Positions 1 through 6,696 of a stretch of DNA of 64,000 nt are shown here, in pieces (position 1 is the stretch's first letter; each line of letters begins with the position of its first letter). The notes beneath the pieces were generated by a model that saw only the letters and a list, made by a program, of their open reading frames with translations, ran no database searches and was not told where the DNA came from. This stretch comes from a virus: positions 28,547 through 92,546 of IMG/VR virus record IMGVR_UViG_3300035689_000004; one strand, written 5' to 3'. The position numbers were made by a program, and so were the translations under genes.

Positions 1-296
1 GCTTGTCGGTATTGAGAGCCATTAGCTTTCTCCTGATTGCGATATTTTTCAACCTGACTGAGCGTGTAGTCCAACGCCTCTTGATGGGAGTAACCCCAAC
101 CCATGCACTGCCCATAGCAAATCAGCGCTAAGACATCCTCTTGGTCCCACACCCGCCGGCGGCCAGGCTGACCAGGCTCATAGCCCAGTTTTGCCATCCA
201 CCGGGATAGCGTGGAAGTAGGAATACTTCCACGGCTCAAACCCTGCGCCAGCAAGGTTTTAAGCTCGGTGTAGGTGTAGGTAACGGTTACTTCCAT
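1..296 (-). CDS. Small helix-turn-helix regulator, 3' end cut by window edge
   Basis: The reading frame opens at ATG 296 and runs off the left edge with no stop (98 codons visible). It reads MEVTVTYTYTELKTLLAQGL, then a Ser/Thr-rich HTH-like stretch (IPTSTLSRWMAKLGYEPG, about residues 25-42) and a basic segment GRRRVWDQEDV that resembles the wing of MerR-like regulators, followed by an amphipathic helix. This is a likely DNA-binding regulator. The start codon lies inside the palindrome TTCCATGGAA, and GTGGAA/TTCCAC inverted repeats sit at the start and within the gene, which suggests autoregulation (inferred). The family is not identified. Confidence 0.6.
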   Translation of the reverse strand, partial: MEVTVTYTYTELKTLLAQGLSRGSIPTSTLSRWMAKLGYEPGQPGRRRVWDQEDVLALICYGQCMGWGYSHQEALDYTLSQVEKYRNQEKANGSQYRQ

Positions 297-318
297 GGAA
301 CTTCGTGGAACTTCCACG
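291..318. promoter_or_regulatory. GTGGAA/TTCCAC operator cluster
   Basis: TTCCATGGAA (291-300) is a perfect palindrome that contains the regulator's start codon. It is followed by CGTGGAA-c-TTCCACG (304-318), a perfect 7-bp inverted repeat. The same half-site recurs inside the gene as GTGGAAGTA-N4-TACTTCCAC (211-232). Clustered identical dyads at the start of a regulator gene suggest an autoregulatory operator. From 319 to 433 there is otherwise only an A/T-rich promoter-like stretch and a stem-loop (AACCCC/GGGGTT, 362-380). Confidence 0.5.
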
Positions 319-433
319 CTCTAGGACTCCTGTACTGTAGTTCCGTTGTATTCTCCCTGTCAACCCCCTACTTAGGGGTTTAGTGGGGAGAAAGCGCTAA
401 AATAGGCGCACCACTTTGATGGAGTAAAATCAG

Positions 434-682
434 ATGGCCTTTACTGCAGAAGCGATGCCCACCAGCAAGCGCAAACTGGTAGAAATCAAAATCAACGTTC
501 CTGAGAACTTGCTGGAAAGAGCCCGACGGGTGTTTGAGGCGATCGGGATAACTGACGGCGATGGCCATCGCGACGCATGGATAGCAGGCGTTTATCACAT
601 GATAGAGTGCGAAAACAAAGCTTTAGTCAACGAAAAACTCCTCAATGATTCTGCAAAGACAACAGAATCAGAACATAATTGA
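434..682 (+). CDS. Small hypothetical protein, possibly RHH-like
   Basis: 82 aa, ATG preceded by GGAG (421-424). The N-terminus has the pattern RKLVEIKINVPENLLERARRV, a beta strand followed by an amphipathic helix, which resembles the start of ribbon-helix-helix proteins, but the rest does not match well. It is transcribed away from the HTH regulator and is followed by an overlapping or closely spaced gene. No function can be assigned. Confidence 0.55.
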   Translation: MAFTAEAMPTSKRKLVEIKINVPENLLERARRVFEAIGITDGDGHRDAWIAGVYHMIECENKALVNEKLLNDSAKTTESEHN

Positions 683-710
683 TCAGTACTTTTACTTACG
701 TCATATAACC

Positions 711-1058
711 ATGGCCTTCCTACCACCGCCGTCAGCAACGGCGATCGCTAGCCTTATAGCAGAAAACATCAGCAGCCTTGCCCCTGCAGGTTGCGAAATC
801 AGTGTCCTGCCCCATCCTGTCTCTGGATACAGGGTACGGCTATGGGTTGCTAATCATACCGCTGGCGCCCACCTAGCCAGCAACCTGTTAGCGATCGTCG
901 GTATCCTAAAGAACATAATTCCCCTAACCTCTATTGAGATCAGGGGAGGCTTCGAGCTATTGGTAGATGACATAAGGCTAATTGAGCGCTTGTACCCTGA
1001 TGAAACGGAGCAAGTGGACGGGAGGCGCGATCGCGTCCTTCAAGCTAGCAAGCGCTAA
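711..1058 (+). CDS. Hypothetical protein
   Basis: 115 aa from ATG 711 (MAFLPPPSATAIASLI). An in-frame ATG at 645 would add 22 residues but would overlap the upstream gene by 38 bases. Neither start has a clear ribosome-binding site. The protein is mixed alpha/beta with no recognised motif. Its end overlaps the convergent gene on the minus strand by 4 bases. I do not recognise it. Confidence 0.5.
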   Translation: MAFLPPPSATAIASLIAENISSLAPAGCEISVLPHPVSGYRVRLWVANHTAGAHLASNLLAIVGILKNIIPLTSIEIRGGFELLVDDIRLIERLYPDETEQVDGRRDRVLQASKR

Positions 1059-1393
1059 CGCTTAGCTTCCTTTCTGATGGTGTGCCCGTAGGCGTCAAGT
1101 TCGCCCAACAGTACCCTCGCCAAATCATCTACCGTTGGGCGGATAGTGGACTCCAGAAATGTAAACTCTGGAATCCTGGATAGCGCCACGAGCACGATCC
1201 AGGCAGGCGTTTTTGCCAACCGTCCACCCCTGTAGATAATGTCTTTTGACAATGGGAAGCCGCTACGTTCACCAATCCACTTGGTGAAACCTTCCCAAGG
1301 CTCATTACTTCTCTTTGCTCTTAGCGCATCAATAAGCAGGGCAAAATTACGATTGCCCTCGCTAGTAACGTAACTCTTTCTCGAATTAGCCAT
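1055..1393 (-). CDS. Hypothetical protein, small cyanobacterial type
   Basis: 112 aa from ATG 1393 (MANSRKSYVTSEGNRNFALL); a TTG two codons upstream is less likely, and AGGTAG lies 5' of the ATG. It is basic and helical, with the segment WEGFTKWIGERSGFPLSKDIIYRGGR that could form an HTH-like fold (inferred, weak). It faces the divergent gene at 1505 across a 47-bp inverted repeat and ends convergently with the preceding gene. Confidence 0.5.
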   Translation of the reverse strand: MANSRKSYVTSEGNRNFALLIDALRAKRSNEPWEGFTKWIGERSGFPLSKDIIYRGGRLAKTPAWIVLVALSRIPEFTFLESTIRPTVDDLARVLLGELDAYGHTIRKEAKR

Positions 1394-1438
1394 TTTCAAC
1401 TACCTACAAGTAACACCCGGTCTATCGCAATTCTAAAC

Positions 1439-1485
1439 CCCCATTGCAAAATTGTGAAACCTAGCACATTTGCACTACAATGGGG
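1439..1485. promoter_or_regulatory. Long inverted repeat between divergent genes
   Basis: CCCCATTG (1439-1446) and CAATGGGG (1478-1485) form a perfect 8-bp dyad, extended inward by TGCAAA/TTTGCA. It covers a plausible plus-strand promoter (TTGTGA, then TACAAT at 1475-1480). Its place between genes reading outward at 1393 and 1505 fits an operator. A similar half (CCCCATTGTAAAATTG) lies at 9063-9078. Confidence 0.4.
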
Positions 1486-1504
1486 CGGAAGATTAGCGTA
1501 GGTG

Positions 1505-1873
1505 ATGACGATGACCGCTGAGTACAGACGAATAGCGCTGCCCCGGCGTTATACCCGGGTGGTGATGGGCGCCGCCGCCCTCAGAAATATGAAGCCAATC
1601 AACTACCAGGAGAAAATCCTGGTGGCAGCGGCAAAGAAGGTGATTGAAGTGGGGGCAGACGGCAAGCCGTTTAAGCCAATTACCCGCAAGCCAGGCGAGC
1701 CTAACCTAGCCTTGATCTTTTCTAGGGAGGGCTATGATACGATCCGGACAGCAGCTCAGATTGAGGGGCTAAATCCGCCCCAGTTTGCCGTGAAATATCT
1801 ACTGCCCAAGGCGTTCAGGGACATAGAGGCTGGCTTTAAGGCCATTAAGGCCACCTACGACGGGGCAGCGTAA
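1505..1873 (+). CDS. Hypothetical basic protein
   Basis: 122 aa from ATG 1505 (alternatives GTG 1502 and ATG 1511). It begins MTMTAEYRRIALPRRYTRVV and is rich in Lys/Arg/Ala, with no recognised domain. It is a single-gene unit: a promoter/operator dyad lies upstream and a strong intrinsic terminator directly follows its stop. Possibly a DNA-associated protein because of its basic character, but this is not supported by a motif. Confidence 0.5.
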   Translation: MTMTAEYRRIALPRRYTRVVMGAAALRNMKPINYQEKILVAAAKKVIEVGADGKPFKPITRKPGEPNLALIFSREGYDTIRTAAQIEGLNPPQFAVKYLLPKAFRDIEAGFKAIKATYDGAA

Positions 1874-1875
1874 TG

Positions 1876-1910
1876 AAAAAGGCGATCGCATAACCGGCGA
1901 TCGCCTTTTT
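1876..1910 (+). terminator. Intrinsic terminator built on HIP1
   Basis: AAAAA GGCGATCGC, loop ATAACCG, GCGATCGCC TTTTT: a perfect 9-bp stem with a U-run on the plus strand and an A-run on the other side, so it may work both ways. Both stem arms are copies of the HIP1 octamer. Confidence 0.85.
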
Positions 1911-1990
1911 GTTGTTTATTGCCAATAGACACCAGTTTGGCCCACGAAAGTAACACCTACGAAAGTATTACCAATGGAGGTAATTTTACC

Positions 1991-3241
1991 ATGAAATGGT
2001 TTGCTCATGACACAGATATGCACCGTAATCGCAAAATCCGTAAGCTTTTCCGCGTTCACGGAGGGGTTGCTTATGGCTTCTGGTGCGTGCTGCTAGAAAA
2101 GCTCTATGCCGCAGAAGGCGATTTTCAGATACCCGTCGATCATCTTTGGCTGGAGGACATCGCGGATGACATGAAAATGTCTGACTATCGAACCCCCTGC
2201 CGCATCCTTGACACTATGGCAGAAATAGGACTTATAGATCGTCAGTTGTGGGAAGAGCATATTATCTACAGCCCAGCGATCGCCAAAAGAGGCGACGGAT
2301 ATATGGTTAAACGCGCTCAGGAAGCAGAGAAAAAACGGCGCTACCGAGAAAAGCAACGGGAATTACTGACTACTGCTACAGAAGCATTGTCCACGGTGGA
2401 CACCACAGGGACAGTAGGACAGAAGTTTATAATGTCCCCTGCAGATCCAGATCCAGATCCAGATCCAGATCCAGAGATCGATAAAAACTTATTAGAAAGC
2501 TATATAGAGTGTCCGGACATCGAACCGCTTTGTAGCGCTGACGCGCTACCCGATCGCGACTCCATCTCAAAAATCAAAGAACCCGAATTATCCGAACCGG
2601 CTAAACAGGAAGCAGCCGATACCGTTACCCCTCTGGATAGCCAAGCAGAAAAACCTGGGGCTCAACCAAAACCCCGGACAAGAAAAAAATCTACCGCCGG
2701 CGGCAAAACCAAAACCGAAGCCCAACACTATCCAGAAGCTTTCGCAAAATTCTGGAATGACTACCGCAATCACCTGAAGGCGATTGAAAGCAACGTCTGG
2801 GTTACCCAGAAGCGCCCAGAAGCAATTAAGGTATGGGACAGCCTGGTAGCCTCTGGAGTGCCTTTAGAGACGATTCTAGAGGGCGCTCAGGCATGGTTTG
2901 AACTTACCCTGCGAATGATGAAAGCCAAAGGCAAGGTTTACGGTGCTCCCCATTGCTGTCGGTTCTTGTCTGGCCGGTTATGGGAGAGTGCCTTGGACGA
3001 CAAGCGATCGCAGCCTACCGCTGCCCTTCAGTCATCCGCCCGTCCCCAGGCAAAACGCGACGGGCAGGTAGAGATTACGGGGCTGCTGATGGAGCTACGG
3101 CGGACGGTGCTATTGCCGGAGGACTGGCAAACCCGTACTGGCAAACAGCTATCAACCCAGCTAGGGCCGGAGGACTCCGCTGACTATGCCGCATTCTTAA
3201 GACAAGAACGCGATCGCCTGATGAGCGGCGCTATTTTTTAG
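1991..3241 (+). CDS. Replication-initiator-like protein (DnaD/Lin1244-like N-terminus)
   Basis: 416 aa from ATG 1991, which has GGAGG at 1976-1980; an upstream TTG frame start at 1919 is rejected. The N-terminal ~110 residues (MKWFAHDTDMHRNRKIRKLF ... GFWCVLLEKLY ... DDMKMSDYRTPCRILDTMAEIGLI) match the winged-helix pattern seen at the start of phage replication proteins of the Lin1244/DnaD-like group. Then come a basic helix (AEKKRRYREKQREL), a low-complexity DPDPDP linker, a Pro/Lys-rich stretch and a C-terminal helical domain (FAKFWNDYRNHLKAIESNVW) resembling helicase-loading regions. I infer a role in starting replication. It heads a run of plus-strand genes to 4963. Confidence 0.6.
   Translation: MKWFAHDTDMHRNRKIRKLFRVHGGVAYGFWCVLLEKLYAAEGDFQIPVDHLWLEDIADDMKMSDYRTPCRILDTMAEIGLIDRQLWEEHIIYSPAIAKRGDGYMVKRAQEAEKKRRYREKQRELLTTATEALSTVDTTGTVGQKFIMSPADPDPDPDPDPEIDKNLLESYIECPDIEPLCSADALPDRDSISKIKEPELSEPAKQEAADTVTPLDSQAEKPGAQPKPRTRKKSTAGGKTKTEAQHYPEAFAKFWNDYRNHLKAIESNVWVTQKRPEAIKVWDSLVASGVPLETILEGAQAWFELTLRMMKAKGKVYGAPHCCRFLSGRLWESALDDKRSQPTAALQSSARPQAKRDGQVEITGLLMELRRTVLLPEDWQTRTGKQLSTQLGPEDSADYAAFLRQERDRLMSGAIF
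2442..2476 (+). repeat. Tandem hexamer CAGATC x5
   Basis: Five perfect CAGATC units plus a partial unit, encoding the (Asp-Pro)n linker of the replication-initiator-like protein. Length change by whole units would keep the frame. Confidence 0.9.
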
Positions 3242-3249
3242 CCTAGCTG

Positions 3250-3261
3250 TTGCATATTTGC
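3250..3261 (+). promoter_or_regulatory. TTGCATATTTGC site upstream of 3307 gene
   Basis: TTGCATATTTGC lies 45 bases upstream of the 3307 start. The same or a very similar A/T-rich dyad is found upstream of several other small genes (16765, 31193, 47586), so it is a candidate regulator-binding site or part of a promoter. Confidence 0.4.
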
Positions 3262-3306
3262 TCTAAGCGATGCTAGTGTAAATAAACATCTAGTACGGGG
3301 GAACCA

Positions 3307-3807
3307 ATGGATGATCAGCTAACCATGGAAGGGCTAGAATCCCTGATGGGTGAAATGCAAACTTGGCATGGCAACAAGTTCCGGCTTGATGACGATGCCA
3401 TGGAGCGATTGTTTGATTATTGCCACCAATGCTCATTGGATGAGCTTATTAAGCTATTTGGCAAGGCTTATGCTGAGTCATTTTTGACCCCAGCTCAACT
3501 GCTGGGCAGCGTTAAGCAACTGGTGCGCCAGGAGTTGGAGCGTAAGGCTTCAGCGGTGCCTAGTGGCTACAAGCGATACGCCGATATGAGCGATCGCGAG
3601 AAAGACGCTTACATCGCAGCTCAGCAACTAGCCAAGCAAAAGTTAAAAGCGAATTTGGCCCAACTTCACCGGAAAGGCAAACTGCCCACTACCCGGGTGG
3701 GAGGGTTTTCTAGCGTAGGCGACGTTATGGTGCCAGCCATGTTAGGACAGGCGTTAGATGAGGCTGCCTTTAGCGATCGCCTGGAGGCTGCCAGTGGACT
3801 GCATTGA
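3307..3807 (+). CDS. Hypothetical protein of replication-like operon
   Basis: 166 aa, ATG with GGGGGAA at 3297-3303. Acidic, helical N-terminal half (MERLFDYCHQCSLDELIKLF) and a Lys/Gln-rich middle (AYIAAQQLAKQKLKANLAQL). No catalytic motif seen. Its place right after the initiator-like gene suggests a helicase-loader or accessory role, but that is context only. Confidence 0.55.
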   Translation: MDDQLTMEGLESLMGEMQTWHGNKFRLDDDAMERLFDYCHQCSLDELIKLFGKAYAESFLTPAQLLGSVKQLVRQELERKASAVPSGYKRYADMSDREKDAYIAAQQLAKQKLKANLAQLHRKGKLPTTRVGGFSSVGDVMVPAMLGQALDEAAFSDRLEAASGLH

Positions 3808-3841
3808 CGTTTTTTTGGCGAGAATCCAGTGCAATTTTAAT

Positions 3842-4060
3842 ATGGCACTGGAGTTGTTTAATCAAGACCGCGCCAAGGTCGAAGATTACATCTACAAGGT
3901 GGCCATTCGCTCGATTGTCCTTGAGGACGGCGTGAGCGAAGACGAGGCTATCCAACGCCTGCAGGGTACATCCCCCATGCGTCAGTTGTCGCTGATGTCC
4001 TACGAGGCATTAGAGGCATTAGACGCCAAGTTTCAATCCGTTGTGGAGAGTTTTTTATGA
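3842..4060 (+). CDS. Small hypothetical protein
   Basis: 72 aa from ATG 3842 (MALELFNQDRAKVEDYIYKV). The frame is open further upstream, but those starts lie inside the preceding gene. It is acidic and helical. Its stop overlaps the next start (ATGA at 4057-4060), a sign of translational coupling. Confidence 0.55.
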   Translation: MALELFNQDRAKVEDYIYKVAIRSIVLEDGVSEDEAIQRLQGTSPMRQLSLMSYEALEALDAKFQSVVESFL

Positions 4061-4578
4061 TTACCCTTACACCAGAAAAGCTGGCCCAAGTGGCCACCCA
4101 CCGCGCCTTCAAAGGCGTACCTGATGATTGCATTGAGGCGATCGCTGCCCTGGCCGCACAGGAAGTGCAGGCTGCTCAACGTGCACTGACTAAAACCCTG
4201 GTGCAGAAAATTCTGGCTGACAGCGAGGCTGGGTATATTTATGCCAAAATTCAAGACAAGTATGCTGATTATGGCTACTTTGGCTATTTCGCCCCCTTGG
4301 GACGTAAATCAGCAGCCTACCGGTTCAAATTCGAGTGTACCGGCTATACCCGCTTATTCCGCTCCCTAGCAGAGGCTGATGAGTACTTTGTCAATACCCT
4401 CAGCCGTCAACCGATGGCGGTTGGTAGGGGCTGCCCTACTTGCGTCTATGGCGGCCATGGCGATGTTGAGGGACGGTTCTGTGCTGCCCAGCGGTGCACG
4501 GTGCCCTACCGTCAGCTATGGCAAGCTCACTTGTCTTGCAACGGCTACAAGCCTATTCATGCTGAGGTGACGGCATGA
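4057..4578 (+). CDS. Hypothetical protein with cysteine-rich C-terminus
   Basis: 173 aa. The start overlaps the previous stop and the stop overlaps the next start (ATGA at both ends). Residues 85-173 hold an aromatic stretch (YADYGYFGYFAPLGRKSAAYRF) and a Cys cluster (CPTCVYGG ... RFCAAQRC, then SCNGY) that could bind a metal ion. No known family recognised. Confidence 0.6.
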   Translation: MITLTPEKLAQVATHRAFKGVPDDCIEAIAALAAQEVQAAQRALTKTLVQKILADSEAGYIYAKIQDKYADYGYFGYFAPLGRKSAAYRFKFECTGYTRLFRSLAEADEYFVNTLSRQPMAVGRGCPTCVYGGHGDVEGRFCAAQRCTVPYRQLWQAHLSCNGYKPIHAEVTA

Positions 4579-4799
4579 ATGAACCAGTTGTTTCTATGGT
4601 GGCAGACGTTAAGCCACCGGTTGCCGCTGCGATCGCGGCTTACCTCGATAGCCACCGGGAATGGGACTGCGATCGCATCGTCAATGCCGCCCTCGCTATG
4701 TTTTTGCTGCAGGGTGGCAACTCGGGTGATCCTGAGTTGGCCCGGGTGTATCTGGAGGCTCAGTTTGGCGATGTGTTTCAAGCGGAGGAGCAGTCATGA
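4575..4799 (+). CDS. Small hypothetical protein
   Basis: 74 aa, ATGA overlap with the gene before and ATGA overlap with the gene after. Sequence VAAAIAAYLDSHREWDCDRIVNAALAMFLL reads like an amphipathic RHH-type helix pair, typical of small cyanobacterial proteins that pair a 'DRIVNAALAMFL' helix with DNA binding or dimerisation (inferred). Part of the 3307-4963 operon. Confidence 0.55.
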   Translation: MNEPVVSMVADVKPPVAAAIAAYLDSHREWDCDRIVNAALAMFLLQGGNSGDPELARVYLEAQFGDVFQAEEQS

Positions 4800-4963
4800 G
4801 TCCCCAGGTGAAAGAAAGCCTTAATTTAGCGATCGCGTTAACCAAGCAAGAGAAGCAAGTTGCCTATCAACTTGCCAAGGCGGTGCTGAAAATGCCAGAT
4901 GCACCTCCTAAGGTGCGACAACTGGCGGAAAAGTTGCTGAAGCCATTGCAGGATGCGGCGTAG
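4796..4963 (+). CDS. Small hypothetical protein (55 aa)
   Basis: ATG 4796 overlaps the previous stop (ATGA). The product, MSPQVKESLNLAIALTKQEK..., is a basic, helical 55-aa protein ending before the shared terminator at 4985. Support comes from coupling to the upstream gene and lack of other features here. Function unknown. Confidence 0.5.
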   Translation: MSPQVKESLNLAIALTKQEKQVAYQLAKAVLKMPDAPPKVRQLAEKLLKPLQDAA

Positions 4964-4984
4964 CAAAACTTTCCCGCTAACACT

Positions 4985-5014
4985 GAACGCCATGGGACGG
5001 TTCCTATGGCGTTC
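4985..5014. terminator. Bidirectional intrinsic terminator
   Basis: GAACGCCAT (4985-4993) pairs with ATGGCGTTC (5006-5014), followed by TTTGCATTTTT on the plus strand. It separates the plus-strand operon ending at 4963 from the converging recombinase gene, whose last codons overlap it. Confidence 0.7.
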
Positions 5015-6323
5015 TTTGCATTTTTAGCCGCACCTCTACCACTTCATTCCCCTGCAAGATCACCCGCTCCACCAATTCCGCGTAGATTTCCCGACGCCTT
5101 ACCACCGGCAATAGGTTTAGGTCCGCCTGCGCGATCGCCATTGTCTTTTCCCGTAACTCTTGCTGGTTGGCGCTGGTATGGCTTTCCATCCCTGCCAGGT
5201 TTTGTAGTTCCGCCTCGATGGCAGCAATTTCTTCAGCGATCGCCGCCCGGTGGGCCAAAGGTCGAAGTGCCTCTAGTTCTCGCTCCAATGCGATCGCCTG
5301 CGGGTTTGCCGTTGATGGCTGTAGCATATCCGCCGCGATCGCCTCAGCCGCTTCTGCCAATGCCTCCTGCATGGCTGCTTCAACTACCTCTTGACGGCAG
5401 GAAAGGGTATAGGCGCATTCCCGGTTGCGATAGTCATAGCGGGCGGCACAGGCAAAGTACCGATGGCCTTTCGAGACAGTGCTGCGGCATCGGGTGCCAC
5501 AAACACAGGACACAATCGGCGGCACCGGGTAGATGCGCCCCTGATTATGGCCGCGCAGTTGTCGGTTGAGCCCAATTAGGTAATCAATCCGCTTGTACTC
5601 CTCTTCGGTGATAAGCGCTTGGTGGGTGTTGTAGCGCCATTCATCGGTGCTGGCATAGTGCAAATGCCCACGCAAGGCAGCACTACGCAGCCACCACCGC
5701 CAGCCCGCCCGGGACTTATAAAACCCGTGCTCCTGTTCCATGTAGACCGATAACCCCGCTACATTGCCGTGCTGCATGTAGTGTTCTACCGCCGCCCTTG
5801 CCTTTGCCCACTCTGGCCCTGGCTCATAGCGGCTACCGTCCGGCGATCTCTGGTAGCCAAAGGGAGGTGGGCCACACATGGGGCGTCCCTGTCGCCTCAT
5901 CTGGGCATAGGCGCGCTGGATACGTTCGCCTAGTTCTACTGAGTAATAATGCGCCATCAGTGATTTAACGCCGGTGGTGAGCAACCCTGAGGCGGTCTGG
6001 AGGGTGATCTCCTGTCCAGTGGTTAGCTCCTTCACCTGCACGCCCGCCGCTTCCAATTGGGCTAGGCTCTCCATCGAATAAACCGTATCCCGTGCCCATC
6101 GGGTCCACTCGATGACCCATACTGTAACTTGATGACGTTGACCACGGAGGTCTAATGCTCGTTCCACCATGCGCAAAAATTCAGGGCGATCGCGCCTACG
6201 CCCCGACAAATTTTCAGCAAACAGTTCATCGAACTCAAGCTGTTGCTGGAATTGCTGCATCTGTAATTCCAGGCTTTGCTCTTCAGTCGATACCCGCCCG
6301 TAGCAAAGTTGATAGTGTGCCAT
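5004..6323 (-). CDS. Large serine recombinase (phage integrase)
   Basis: 439 aa from ATG 6323, which has GGAGAGGGG upstream; a TTG six codons earlier is less likely. The N-terminal resolvase/invertase domain shows the catalytic serine in CYGRVSTEEQ (Ser12) and the arginine-bearing LSGRRRDRPEFLRM. Then follow the recombinase domain (GRPMCGPPPFGYQR ... ALRGHL), a Cys-containing zinc-ribbon (CVCGTRC ... FACAARY ... CAYT), and a C-terminal coiled coil (ELEALRPLAHRAAIAEEIAA). This layout is that of large serine integrases and cyanobacterial XisF-like excisases. It should integrate or excise the element at att sites. A divergent small RHH-type gene lies next to it. Confidence 0.88.
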   Translation of the reverse strand: MAHYQLCYGRVSTEEQSLELQMQQFQQQLEFDELFAENLSGRRRDRPEFLRMVERALDLRGQRHQVTVWVIEWTRWARDTVYSMESLAQLEAAGVQVKELTTGQEITLQTASGLLTTGVKSLMAHYYSVELGERIQRAYAQMRRQGRPMCGPPPFGYQRSPDGSRYEPGPEWAKARAAVEHYMQHGNVAGLSVYMEQEHGFYKSRAGWRWWLRSAALRGHLHYASTDEWRYNTHQALITEEEYKRIDYLIGLNRQLRGHNQGRIYPVPPIVSCVCGTRCRSTVSKGHRYFACAARYDYRNRECAYTLSCRQEVVEAAMQEALAEAAEAIAADMLQPSTANPQAIALERELEALRPLAHRAAIAEEIAAIEAELQNLAGMESHTSANQQELREKTMAIAQADLNLLPVVRRREIYAELVERVILQGNEVVEVRLKMQRTP

Positions 6324-6372
6324 GGTCAATCCCCTCTCCAATTTCAGCGTACTACGCCGCCTCTAAAGGGAG

Positions 6373-6422
6373 GTGCCATGGTGAGAGCTGCTCAGAGTTC
6401 TAGCTATGGCACAACTAGCCTA
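6373..6422. repeat. Inverted repeat next to recombinase start
   Basis: GTGCCAT (6373-6379) and ATGGCAC (6416-6422) form a 7-bp dyad with a 36-bp spacer in the 148-bp gap between the recombinase and the divergent gene. Serine integrase attP sites commonly lie beside the integrase gene, so this is a candidate attP or operator; the sequence alone does not decide. Confidence 0.3.
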
Positions 6423-6471
6423 AATTAAAGTGTTATCGTAAGATATACACAAATCGAACCCAGGAGGCAGT

Positions 6472-6696
6472 ATGGCTTGGCGTCCCCAGGCTTGCTTGGA
6501 CAATTTGACACCCAAGCAGCCCTTTTACGAAGAACACAAGAAACGGGGTCAGCTTAGCCTTACCCCAACCGCGTGGGCTATCCTCAGCACCTTAGCAAAA
6601 AAAGCAGGCTTATCTCGCTCTGAATTTATAGAGCGGCTTGCTAGGGCTGAATTAAGCCTTGTCGATGGTGAAGTTATTCAAAAAACTCCTTCATAA
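6472..6696 (+). CDS. Small RHH/CopG-like protein
   Basis: 74 aa, strong site AGGAGG at 6463-6468. Residues 28-63 (QLSLTPTAWAILSTLAKKAGLSRSEFIERLARAEL; shown in part as AWAILSTLAKKAGLSRSEF) fit a ribbon-helix-helix DNA-binding protein common in cyanobacteria. Divergent from the recombinase, so it may regulate it or act as a recombination directionality factor (inferred). Its end overlaps the convergent terminase gene by 23 bases. Confidence 0.6.
   Translation: MAWRPQACLDNLTPKQPFYEEHKKRGQLSLTPTAWAILSTLAKKAGLSRSEFIERLARAELSLVDGEVIQKTPS

Noticed and set aside
1919-1990. N-terminal extension of the replication-initiator-like protein from TTG 1919
   Set aside because: It would start in the terminator tail of the previous gene. 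ATG 1991 has a GGAGG site and begins the recognised domain.
5006-5569. Long plus-strand frame antisense to the recombinase
   Set aside because: Pro/Arg/Ser-rich shadow of the G/C-rich recombinase gene; the minus frame has clear domain motifs.
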